A stretch of 6,625 nucleotides of DNA from Lachnospiraceae bacterium. GTDB lineage: Bacteria; Bacillota_A; Clostridia; Lachnospirales; Lachnospiraceae. Each line of letters opens with the position of its first letter. Within the stretch, counting starts at the first letter, position 1. The notes beneath the pieces were generated by a model. It worked only from the letters and a program-made list of their open reading frames with translations, had not been told where the DNA came from and searched no databases. This document shows positions 1 to 6,262 of the stretch, one piece after another. A program made the translations under genes and the position numbers. Location of the stretch: NCBI GenBank assembly GCA_004556565.1, contig SFGN01000106.1, positions 1-6,625 on the forward strand, in the 5' to 3' direction.

Positions 1-1
1 G

Positions 2-1054
2 AAGATGCTGAACCGTGAATGGCAGGTGATACAGAGTATTCTGTCAGGGTACCAGCCGCAGGCGCTTCATGGCAGCCAGGGGAGAGGAACCACGCTGGGC
101 AATCAGTTAGAGGTGATACCGGCGGACCGGACGTGGCGTCCACGGCTGCAAAGCAAACCGAAGGTGGACGGGCCACAGAGCGCCATTGTCACCGGGCCTG
201 CGGGAGAGGAAATCTTCTGTGATGAACATGGCCGGGTACGGGTGAAGTTTCACTGGGACAGGTATAACCCGGCAACGGAGGCGAGTTCGTGCTGGGTGAG
301 GGTGTCACAGGCGTGGGCGGGGCCGGGGTTTGGTAACCTGGCGATACCGCGCGTGGGCCAGGAGGTGATTGTTGACTTCCTGAACGGGGACCCGGACCAG
401 CCGATAATCATGGGGCGGACGTACCATGAGGACAACCGTTCGCCGGGGAGCCTGCCGGGGACGAAGACGCAGATGACGATACGGTCGAAGACCTATAAAG
501 GAAGCGGCTTTAATGAACTGCGGTTTGAAGACGCCACGGGCGGTGAACAGGTCTATATCCACGCGCAGAAGAACATGGATACGGAGGTGCTGAATAATAG
601 GACGACGGATGTGAAGGCTGACCACACGGAGACCATTGGTAACGACCAGAAGATAACGGTGGGGTTGGGCCAGACGGTGAATGTGGGGAGCAAAAAGGAA
701 GGTGGTCATGACCAGAAAGTGACGGTAGCGAACGATCAGCATCTCACGATAAAAAATGACCGGCACAAGGTTGTAAATAACAACCAGACAAGCAAGGTGA
801 CGGGAACTGATACCGAAGAAGTCGTCAAAAAACAGAGTATTAAAATAGGTGATAATTACGAACTGAAAGTTGAGCATGGTACAAATATCATATCTGGGGA
901 CAGTATTGAGCTAATTTGTGGGCAGGGAGAGAGCGGGACTTGTTCCATAAAACTGGAGAAAACAGGAAAGATAATAATACGGGGGACGGAGTTTCTATTT
1001 GAGGCTACCGGTCCTGTAGATATTAAAGGAAAAGATATTCATCTGAACGGATAG
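2..1054 (+). CDS. vgrG: VgrG, T6SS spike protein, C-terminal part (5' end outside window)
   Basis: VgrG trimers form the membrane-puncturing spike of the type VI secretion system and carry effectors on their tip. The reading frame is open to the left edge and the gp27-like N-terminal half is missing, so the ATG at position 5 is internal. Counting residues from that ATG, 60-140 form the gp5-like OB-fold (HGRVRVKFHWDR at 75-86, then GNLAIPRVGQEVIVDF and GDPDQPIIMGR). Residues 165-195 (GFNELRFEDATGGEQVYIHAQK) are the conserved entry to the needle. Residues 195-290 are short repeating beta-helix strands of the type NDQKITVG / HDQKVTVA / NDQHLTIK. The last 70 or so residues form the tip and differ in base composition: the row at 301-360 has 43 G+C of 60, the row at 841-900 only 20. 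The adaptor and cargo genes downstream fit a tip specific for that cargo. The family assignment is secure; cargo specificity is inferred. Confidence 0.95.
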   Translation, partial: KMLNREWQVIQSILSGYQPQALHGSQGRGTTLGNQLEVIPADRTWRPRLQSKPKVDGPQSAIVTGPAGEEIFCDEHGRVRVKFHWDRYNPATEASSCWVRVSQAWAGPGFGNLAIPRVGQEVIVDFLNGDPDQPIIMGRTYHEDNRSPGSLPGTKTQMTIRSKTYKGSGFNELRFEDATGGEQVYIHAQKNMDTEVLNNRTTDVKADHTETIGNDQKITVGLGQTVNVGSKKEGGHDQKVTVANDQHLTIKNDRHKVVNNNQTSKVTGTDTEEVVKKQSIKIGDNYELKVEHGTNIISGDSIELICGQGESGTCSIKLEKTGKIIIRGTEFLFEATGPVDIKGKDIHLNG

Positions 1055-1069
1055 TGCAGGATATAAAAC

Positions 1070-1109
1070 ATGGTGATTGTATTTGCTTTATACGCCTGTG
1101 AATCACCAT
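1070..1109 (+). terminator. Inverted repeat between vgrG and the DUF2169 gene
   Basis: ATGGTGATT (1070-1078) and AATCACCAT (1101-1109) are a perfect 9-base inverted repeat around a 22-base loop, placed 16 bases after the vgrG stop and followed by a T-rich stretch. It could form an RNA stem that attenuates read-through from vgrG, but the loop is long and there is no clean U-run, so a true intrinsic terminator is not established. Confidence 0.3.
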
Positions 1110-1160
1110 TTGTGATTGTTTAAATTAATCATAGCATGACTTATTCAGGAATCAATAAGC

Positions 1161-2207
1161 ATGATAGAAATGAAAAATAACACGCCATTTCCTTTGTTGT
1201 CATTTGAAAAATATGGTCGTTATGGTCTTTTGTTTGATGTTATTGCTATTAAAATGTCATTGCGAATTAAAAATGGATTTTATGCTGATCTTGCTGAGTT
1301 TCAAAAAGAATTGTCCATGTCTGATGAATACTATGGGGAGTCTGAAACAAGTAGTCTAAAATCTGAAACAGACTTAGTTCTTTGTAAAAGAAATACAGAT
1401 ATTCACGTGACAGGTAGTGCTCATGCCCCTTCAGGGGATAAGTCTCAGTGGAAGGCTTGTGTGAGGGTTAATAGTTTTTCTAAAGAACTGAGTTTATCTG
1501 GTGTCCGCTACTTACAATATGAGCGAAATCGTTGGCAGATGAGCTTACCAGATAAAATTATTAATGTTCCTCTACGCTATGAGCTTGCTTACGGTGGTAT
1601 TTGGCAACCAGATGGTATGGAGAAATTGGTTTTTTCAGCAAACCCTGTAGGTTGTGGATATTATCCTGATATTTCTCAACTTAATACAAGTTGTCAATAT
1701 AAACTCCCACAAATAACCAGCTCTGCTTTGTCAGAAAACGCTACCATTTTTAATGGGGAATCTGACTTTTTTCAAGGTGTTGGCCCTGTATCTCGATGGT
1801 GGAAAAGTCGCCTCCAGTATGCAGGAACCTACAATGAAGTATGGCGTGAAAAGCGCTATCCCTATTTGCCGGATGATTTTGATGAGCGGTTCTACAATAG
1901 TGCTCATCCGGATATGATATACACGGGGTTTCTCTCTGGCGATGAAAACATCTCTCTTGAAGGTTTTTTTAAATTTGAACAGGTTGTTAAGACAAAATTG
2001 CCAGGTATACGACCTGTACTTATATTAAAAACCAAGAATAATACATCACATATGTTCTTACCTGTTGCGGATACAATGGTTATCGATTTAAGTCGACAGG
2101 AAATATACCTTACCTGGAGATTAACAATACCTGATTTTTTTGGAATGAAAGAAGGAGTGCTGAGTTGTATTATTCCTGAATGTATAGGGAAAAAATATTA
2201 TGGGTAA
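1161..2207 (+). CDS. DUF2169 family T6SS adaptor/chaperone
   Basis: DUF2169 proteins are encoded beside vgrG and PAAR-type effector genes. Family members are known to act as cytoplasmic adaptors that bind a PAAR-linked effector and help load it on VgrG. Visible family hallmarks are RYELAYGG (139-146), NPVGCGYY (161-168), AGTYNEVW (221-228) and LPDDFDERF (236-244), followed by an FLSGDE segment. The 348 residues are a full-length domain with no signal peptide or membrane segment. The start at 1161 has AGGA about ten bases upstream; a second ATG three codons later is possible. The stop overlaps the next start by eight bases (ATGGGTAA), which ties it to the effector that follows. The gene is AT-rich compared with the vgrG core. 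The family call is strong; binding of this particular effector is inferred from gene order. Confidence 0.88.
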   Translation: MIEMKNNTPFPLLSFEKYGRYGLLFDVIAIKMSLRIKNGFYADLAEFQKELSMSDEYYGESETSSLKSETDLVLCKRNTDIHVTGSAHAPSGDKSQWKACVRVNSFSKELSLSGVRYLQYERNRWQMSLPDKIINVPLRYELAYGGIWQPDGMEKLVFSANPVGCGYYPDISQLNTSCQYKLPQITSSALSENATIFNGESDFFQGVGPVSRWWKSRLQYAGTYNEVWREKRYPYLPDDFDERFYNSAHPDMIYTGFLSGDENISLEGFFKFEQVVKTKLPGIRPVLILKTKNNTSHMFLPVADTMVIDLSRQEIYLTWRLTIPDFFGMKEGVLSCIIPECIGKKYYG

Positions 2208-3639
2208 CTATCATATCGGGGATGGTGAATGTAGATTTAGAGTCGTGTGTTCTTCACCAGATGTATGTGAAGTAGGAGGTTACAAGGTTCCTTTTGACAG
2301 TTACCAGACTTTAGATAGTGAAAGACAGTACAGTTCAACGGTATGGGCGCGTGGATGCAGAGCTTTAAATGTTGGTTCAGTGATTGCTGGAACTCAAAGT
2401 AATGCCGGTAAAGGTGTCATATCCGGTACATCTCAAGGAACGGGTGACTGTGTTATTTTAACGGGAAGTCCGACTGTAACAATAGAAGGGAAACCTGTTG
2501 CTTATCATGGTTCAGTTGTTGGGATTAATAACCACAACTGCCTTGGTAAATTGTATACCAAAATAAAATCACCAATGATTTCTGTCATTGATAGAACTTT
2601 TAATTATGAAAGGACTGCTGAAGTAATACACGATTTACTGCTTCTGAAGGATCTCCTCTCTGTTGGTAATATTTTTGACGGAGATATTTCACCTGAGGTT
2701 AAAAATGATTTATTTCAAATAAAAGATCCTGACCAATCATGGGGGGAGTTTTTTTCAATAAAGAATATCAGAGAATCTCTCAGGAATGGTATTGAAGGAG
2801 ATAAATCTCAGATCAGAGAATGGTTTGGAGAGAACACACTTACTCAAATGGAGAATGGAGCAATCACCACTTTACATGGTGTGGCGGATTTAGCCTTAGT
2901 TACATTCGATGCTCTGTTAGATACGGCAACGGCAATGGTTGCTTGCCCGATAGGCGAAGATGGGTTATGTGAACAGGCAAATATAAATTTAAATGAAAAA
3001 GAACAGGCTTTATTTAATATTAGTAATTCATTGATAAATGGGCAAGCATGGGATGCACTTAAAAAAATGATAATGGATACAAATAATGGTGATCAGATTG
3101 CTCTGGAGCATTTTGCCAGCTTTTTATGGGGCTTTATGATACCCGCAAAAATACCAGAAGAAAATATCTCTGGGAAAGTATTTGTAGAGCCAGTAGTTTT
3201 AGAAGGTGGTGCTGGTGGCAATTGGACAGTATTTGATGAGGTTTTAGATTCAAATGTAATAAAGCAATTGACTTTAACAGGCTGTGGAGCGGCCTGTGGG
3301 GAAATGTTGCTTAGGGATAGGTATATTTTTGTCACGCAAAATGTAATTGGAACAGAATTAACATCTATGACGTCGCTGGCAAACAAGCTTAATAAATTTG
3401 ATGTCGGCTGGGAAGGGAATGCAGTGAGCGAATCTAGTTTATATGCCCTCAGTAATACTGGTTCATGGGGAGCAATGATGTGGGATTCTGGAAGTAAAGT
3501 AGGGCATTGGGTACTTGTTAAGGGTGTTGATGATGCTGGGAATGTGATAATATATGATCCATATCAAGGGAGTCGATATCTGATGACTGAACAGGAATTT
3601 AAGGAGGTATGGAATGGGCATAGTGTTTACAAACCATAA
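2200..3639 (+). CDS. T6SS effector: DUF4150 PAAR-like domain fused to a C39/papain-like cysteine peptidase toxin
   Basis: Residues 1-120 are a DUF4150 PAAR-like domain (SSPDVCEV near 18-25, VPFDSYQTL, then a Thr/Gly-rich section ending in ITGSP-like GSPTVTIEGKPV and HGSVVGINN), which would cap the VgrG tip. Residues 130-340 are a mostly helical linker with moderately hydrophobic stretches at 221-249 and 304-314. Residues 345-479 form the likely toxin. GCGAACGEMLL at 361-371 resembles the DCGxACLxM active-site box of C39 peptidases (C362 as nucleophile). GHWVLVKGV gives H436 and IIYDPYQGSRY gives D453, in the order and spacing expected of a papain-like triad. The linker and toxin are AT-rich. 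AGGGA precedes the start, which overlaps the DUF2169 stop. PAAR-like identity is near certain. The peptidase call rests on motif reading. The target is unknown; cleavage of a cytoplasmic protein is inferred from the unexported putative immunity protein. Confidence 0.86.
   Translation: MGNYHIGDGECRFRVVCSSPDVCEVGGYKVPFDSYQTLDSERQYSSTVWARGCRALNVGSVIAGTQSNAGKGVISGTSQGTGDCVILTGSPTVTIEGKPVAYHGSVVGINNHNCLGKLYTKIKSPMISVIDRTFNYERTAEVIHDLLLLKDLLSVGNIFDGDISPEVKNDLFQIKDPDQSWGEFFSIKNIRESLRNGIEGDKSQIREWFGENTLTQMENGAITTLHGVADLALVTFDALLDTATAMVACPIGEDGLCEQANINLNEKEQALFNISNSLINGQAWDALKKMIMDTNNGDQIALEHFASFLWGFMIPAKIPEENISGKVFVEPVVLEGGAGGNWTVFDEVLDSNVIKQLTLTGCGAACGEMLLRDRYIFVTQNVIGTELTSMTSLANKLNKFDVGWEGNAVSESSLYALSNTGSWGAMMWDSGSKVGHWVLVKGVDDAGNVIIYDPYQGSRYLMTEQEFKEVWNGHSVYKP
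3601..3608 (+). promoter_or_regulatory. Strong Shine-Dalgarno for the putative immunity gene, inside the effector ORF
   Basis: AAGGAGGT lies five bases before the ATG at 3614 and is a near-perfect anti-16S match. It decides the start of the small downstream gene and sits within the last dozen codons of the effector (the KEVW codons). The immunity gene can therefore load ribosomes strongly, independent of or coupled to effector translation. Confidence 0.75.
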
Positions 3640-3904
3640 TATTGATTTGTTATCGGTTGAATTTGATGAGATTACAAAAAATTGTAATTACACTTTTAGT
3701 GTAGATGGAGAGACGGCTATCTTTACTGCTAGAATATCAATAATAAGAAATATAAAGGGAATTAAATATAGCGAAGAACTTGATAAATTTATAATGTCAA
3801 TAATGCCATTGCAGCCTAAAGTATCAAAAATTTTGGGAGGTGTTACTTGGGATTGTATTTGTGGTAAGGAAGTTGGATTTCCTGTGAGATTAATTGGTAA
3901 GTGA
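3614..3904 (+). CDS. Putative immunity protein of the C39-like effector
   Basis: I do not recognise this 96-residue protein by family. It starts 26 bases inside the effector gene behind a near-consensus Shine-Dalgarno and continues the same low-G+C composition. This is the standard position and size for the cognate immunity protein of a polymorphic toxin. It has no signal peptide or membrane helix, so it should act in the cytoplasm, which fits a cysteine peptidase working in a reducing compartment. The sequence alternates beta-like segments (YTFSVDGETAIFTARISII at 26-44) with an amphipathic helix (YSEELDKFIMSIM at 52-64) and has a C-terminal WDCICGKE with two close cysteines (81 and 83). What is seen is the overlap and ribosome site; the immunity role is inferred from position. 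It could also be a small accessory protein. Confidence 0.72.
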   Translation: MGIVFTNHNIDLLSVEFDEITKNCNYTFSVDGETAIFTARISIIRNIKGIKYSEELDKFIMSIMPLQPKVSKILGGVTWDCICGKEVGFPVRLIGK

Positions 3905-4161
3905 AGGGTGGTGAGGTATTTCTATATTTTTTTCGTGAAAGTCTTTAAAACTGAAATTATCTTGTTTGGAGCCCAAGGTGAGATCATAAAACGTATTATT
4001 TTATAAATATTGTTATGCAGGGAAAGGTCAAGTAATACTGCTTTTTTGTACTAAATAATTCGCATTTTATGTTCAATAATTGAGGTGTTCCTTATTACCT
4101 AAAGCTGTTTTTCATTGCTTATACATGATCAAATACTCATTGCCTAATTAAGGGGGACAAA
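3905..4161. other. AT-rich spacer between the T6SS module and the first H-repeat remnant
   Basis: No convincing gene is visible in these 257 bases. A 23-codon GTG frame at 3935-4006 has no ribosome site. CAGGGAAAGGTCAAG begins at 4018 and may lie near the old left end of the H-repeat, but no matching opposite end was found. The last ten or so bases (AGGGGGACAA, 4151-4160) are the ribosome binding site of the transposase relic that follows. Confidence 0.5.
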
Positions 4162-4983
4162 ATGGAACTTAAAAAATTGATGGAACATATTTCTATTATT
4201 CCCGATTACAGGCAAGCCTGGAAAGTGGAACATAAATTGCCAGATATTCTATCTGTTAACTATTTGCGCCGTTATTTCTGGTGCATAATGCTGGGAAGAT
4301 ATAGAGGATTTGGGGAAACACATCTCGATTTTTTGAAGTGATATGGTGATTTTGAAAATGGTATTCCTGTTCACGATATCATTGCCAGAGTTGTATCCTG
4401 TATCAGTCCTGCAAAATTTCATGAGTGCTTTATTAACTGGATGCGTGACTGCCATTCCTCAGATGATAAAGATGTCATTGCAATTGATGGAAAAACGCTT
4501 CGGCACTCTTATGACAAGAGTCGCCGCAAGGGAGCGATTTATGTCATTAAAATCAGTCTTCATATTATTTGCGATGTCCCTGATGAACTTATTGATTTCA
4601 CGTTTGAATGGAAAGAGCTGAAGAAATTATGCATGGCAGTCTCCTTTCGTTCAATAATAACAGAACAAAAGAAAGAGCCAGAAATGACGGACAGATATTA
4701 TAGCATTTCTGCTGATTTAACCGCAGAGAAGTTCGCCACAGCGAACCGAAATCACTGGTACGTGGAGAATAAGCTGCACTGGCATCTGGACGTGGTAATG
4801 AATAAAGACGACTTCAAAATAAGAAGAGGAAATGCAGCAGAATTATTTTCAGGGATACGGAAGATCGCTATTAATATTTTAACGAAAGATAAGATACTCA
4901 AGGCAGGGGCAAGATGTAAGATGTGAAAAGCAGCTGCGGACAGAGACTACCTCGCGTCAGTCCTTGCGGGGGCGGGCTTTCGT
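4162..4983 (+). pseudogene. H-repeat (ISAs1-family, YhhI-like) transposase, copy 1, inactivated
   Basis: The N-terminus MELKKLMEHISIIPDYRQAW and the segment DVIAIDGKTLRHSYDKSRR are those I recall for the ~378-residue H-repeat-associated proteins of E. coli, DDE transposases of the ISAs1 family. The relic has several lesions. A one-base insertion near 4258 is compensated by a one-base loss near 4312. TGA (4339-4341) interrupts LDFLK-YGDFENG. RRKGAIYVI jumps straight to LHIICDVPDELI (about 4549-4565), removing roughly 100 residues including the ITTDAMG stretch that should hold the second catalytic Asp. TGA (4924-4926) replaces an Arg codon, and a missing base near 4971 shifts the final LAGSGLS. 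The ribosome site AGGGGG before the start survives. The frame from 4441 to 4926 is open but is only a fragment. The element cannot move by itself. Confidence 0.9.
4339..4536 (+). repeat. Direct repeat, copy A (partner at 6263-6460)
   Basis: This 198-base block of the first H-repeat remnant aligns without gaps to 6263-6460 in the same orientation. By hand I count about 35 differences, roughly 82% identity. The two copies are thus diverged family members rather than a recent local duplication. They enclose the orphan gene and the conjugative-element gene. Confidence 0.8.
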
Positions 4984-5081
4984 ATTCTTGCTCTGCAAGG
5001 GATGATAAAAAGTGCAACTTTATTCCACGCAGCTATTTAGACAGCGTACAGTAAACAAACGAAAGTTGTTATTTCAATGGT

Positions 5082-5128
5082 CAGGGCAAGAGCATGAAGT
5101 GTTTACTACACACTATGCTCTTGTCCTG
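5082..5128. repeat. 47-base long-stem hairpin upstream of the orphan gene
   Basis: CAGGGCAAGAGCAT (5082-5095) pairs with ATGCTCTTGTCCTG (5115-5128): 14 pairs with a single G-T wobble at 5086/5124. After a two-base bulge (5096-5097), AGTGT (5098-5102) pairs with ACACT (5110-5114), leaving a seven-base loop. No T-run follows, so it is not a standard terminator. It ends 26 bases before the ATG of the 167-residue gene, 16 bases before its ribosome site. Possibilities are a pair of mobile-element ends brought together, a REP-like palindrome, an operator, or an RNA stem in the leader. The structure is plain; its role is not. Confidence 0.75.
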
Positions 5129-5144
5129 GAGTCAGGTCTTGTTT

Positions 5145-5150
5145 GGAGGG
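5145..5150 (+). promoter_or_regulatory. Strong ribosome binding site of the orphan gene
   Basis: GGAGGG ends four bases before the ATG at 5155. The codon immediately before that ATG is an in-frame TAA (5152-5154), so the start cannot lie further upstream. Together they fix the start of the gene. Confidence 0.7.
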
Positions 5151-5154
5151 ATAA

Positions 5155-5658
5155 ATGGTAGATATTGTCGAGGCCGATAAAACGGATATTTATTTCATTC
5201 AGGAGAGTGTTTATGGCAAAATCGGGTTGCCAGCTTTTGGTAATACAATAGGACCATCCGCACAGCAAGTTGTTAAAAAGGTATTCGCTGTCGTTAAAGA
5301 ACGAGATAAGACACATGCAAAACAGAGATTATTGTTGGAATATAATGGTAACAAACTCTGGATGAATGCTATTGATGGCAGTGAAGCTATCCTACCAACA
5401 GAATTTTCTAAGCGATACGAACTTTCATTATTCAATACTACTAATTTTGGAGAAGATCCTTTTCCTGATGTTAATTTATATAATAATATGAAATCAAGTT
5501 TTTTTGTAAGGTTTGGTGGAACATCCCATCCCGAGGCTTGGGCTATTTATAATGCAAGTACGAAAGAGGTTAAATATATAAAAACTGCAAGAGAAATTGA
5601 TAAAATATTCAGTGATTTTAACTTGAGTGGTACATTGCCAATTCACATTGGTCAATGA
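5155..5658 (+). CDS. Uncharacterised 167-residue protein, possible orphan immunity or cargo-associated protein
   Basis: I do not recognise the family. The protein is soluble in appearance, with no signal peptide or membrane segment. A mixed N-terminus (IYFIQESVYGKIGLPAFGN at 12-30) leads to a helix rich in Val and Lys (QQVVKKVFAVVKERDK at 37-52). Strand-like segments follow (RLLLEYNGNKLWMNAIDG; SFFVRFGGTSHPEAWAIYN), then a C-terminal helix around EIDKIFSDFN. The start is fixed by GGAGGG and an in-frame stop directly upstream. Composition is AT-rich, like the effector and its partner gene. It stands alone between transposase debris and a conjugative-element gene. In enteric VgrG and Rhs regions such orphans behind H-repeats are often displaced immunity genes, but no toxin is adjacent, so this remains a guess. 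The intact frame and good ribosome site suggest it is still expressed. Confidence 0.7.
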   Translation: MVDIVEADKTDIYFIQESVYGKIGLPAFGNTIGPSAQQVVKKVFAVVKERDKTHAKQRLLLEYNGNKLWMNAIDGSEAILPTEFSKRYELSLFNTTNFGEDPFPDVNLYNNMKSSFFVRFGGTSHPEAWAIYNASTKEVKYIKTAREIDKIFSDFNLSGTLPIHIGQ

Positions 5659-5691
5659 TTTTTTAAATTGTGTGATTAAATAATTGAACAT

Positions 5692-5715
5692 TAATGATGA
5701 TTTATAGCATCATTA
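5692..5715. terminator. Short hairpin between the orphan gene and the conjugative-element gene
   Basis: TAATGATG (5692-5699) and CATCATTA (5708-5715) form a perfect eight-base stem with an eight-base loop, 33 bases after the stop of the orphan gene and followed by TTATT. It is AT-rich and would be weak. It may end the orphan transcript, or it may simply be leader structure of the next gene. Confidence 0.3.
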
Positions 5716-5727
5716 TTATTCTATAAC

Positions 5728-6240
5728 ATGAATAAACGGATTGAATGTGTTATGTTAAAAATGAGTTTATACGTAATAATATTGTTATTTTCCCTTCAGT
5801 TTAGTGCAGCCATTACTGGCAAGGAAAGTGAGGTTGTTTCACCATTATTAATGGATGTTAATCCTTCACTAACAATGGAAAATATTTCTGAATTATCCAC
5901 ATCATCGGAACCATCGCAACAGGGGGTATTTCCTGTAATATGTACTCGACTTCATCCTGGCTCCGTAATGAAACGTCAGTTATTAACCGGCTGGGGGCCT
6001 GTTTTTATAATTGGTGATGATCCTTTTTCTCTGCGCTGGATGAGTGAACATCTGGAGATCCTTAAATCGCTAAATGCCCTTGGTTTGGTTGTTAATGTTG
6101 AATCAGTAGAACGAATGGAGGTATTACAGCAGCGGGCTGATGGGTTATTGTTATTGCCAGTTATCTGCGATAATTTTGTGCAAGCTCTGCAATTAAATGC
6201 TTATCCGGTATTAATCACAGAGATGGAAATATCACAATGA
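5728..6240 (+). CDS. Integrating conjugative element protein, PFL_4695 family (TIGR03765-like)
   Basis: The C-terminal ~100 residues match the pattern I know for the PFL_4695 family of integrating conjugative elements: FPVICTRLHPG (68-78), then GPVFIIGDDPFSLRWM (90-105), LGLVVNVES (118-126), and LLLPVICDNF with YPVLITEMEISQ at the end. These proteins are encoded in the mating-apparatus cluster of PFGI-1/SPI-7-like elements; their exact function is unknown. A signal peptide is visible (hydrophobic SLYVIILLFSLQFSAA at 13-28, cleavage near residue 28), so the mature protein should be periplasmic or envelope-attached, with a Ser-rich linker at 35-66. Starts at 5728, 5752 or 5761 are all possible; none has a strong ribosome site. 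It appears full length, yet no other complete gene of the element is present, so it is probably a stranded remnant. Confidence 0.85.
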   Translation: MNKRIECVMLKMSLYVIILLFSLQFSAAITGKESEVVSPLLMDVNPSLTMENISELSTSSEPSQQGVFPVICTRLHPGSVMKRQLLTGWGPVFIIGDDPFSLRWMSEHLEILKSLNALGLVVNVESVERMEVLQQRADGLLLLPVICDNFVQALQLNAYPVLITEMEISQ

Positions 6241-6262
6241 TTAATAACATAATTACTGCTAA
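6237..6262 (+). pseudogene. Truncated start of the next conjugative-element gene
   Basis: ATGA joins the stop of the PFL_4695-type gene to a new frame that reads MINNIITA before running into H-repeat sequence at about 6263 and stopping at TAA 6306-6308. The four-base stop/start overlap is the usual spacing within such operons, so this is likely the first few codons of the following gene, lost by the H-repeat junction. Only about nine codons remain, too few to name it. Confidence 0.45.

Noticed and set aside
305..877. 190-codon reverse-strand frame across vgrG
   Set aside because: It lies wholly within the certain VgrG coding region, has no ribosome site or recognisable domain, and reflects codon bias of the forward gene.
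3093..3386. 97-codon reverse-strand frame over the effector's linker and peptidase start
   Set aside because: It is a shadow of the effector gene, with no start signals and a low-complexity product.
3935..4006. 23-codon GTG frame after the immunity gene
   Set aside because: No ribosome site and too short to judge; it may be debris.
4343..4621. 92-codon forward frame overlapping the first H-repeat remnant
   Set aside because: The transposase homology runs in the other frame (4162, 4342-4926); this one gives a meaningless hydrophobic product.
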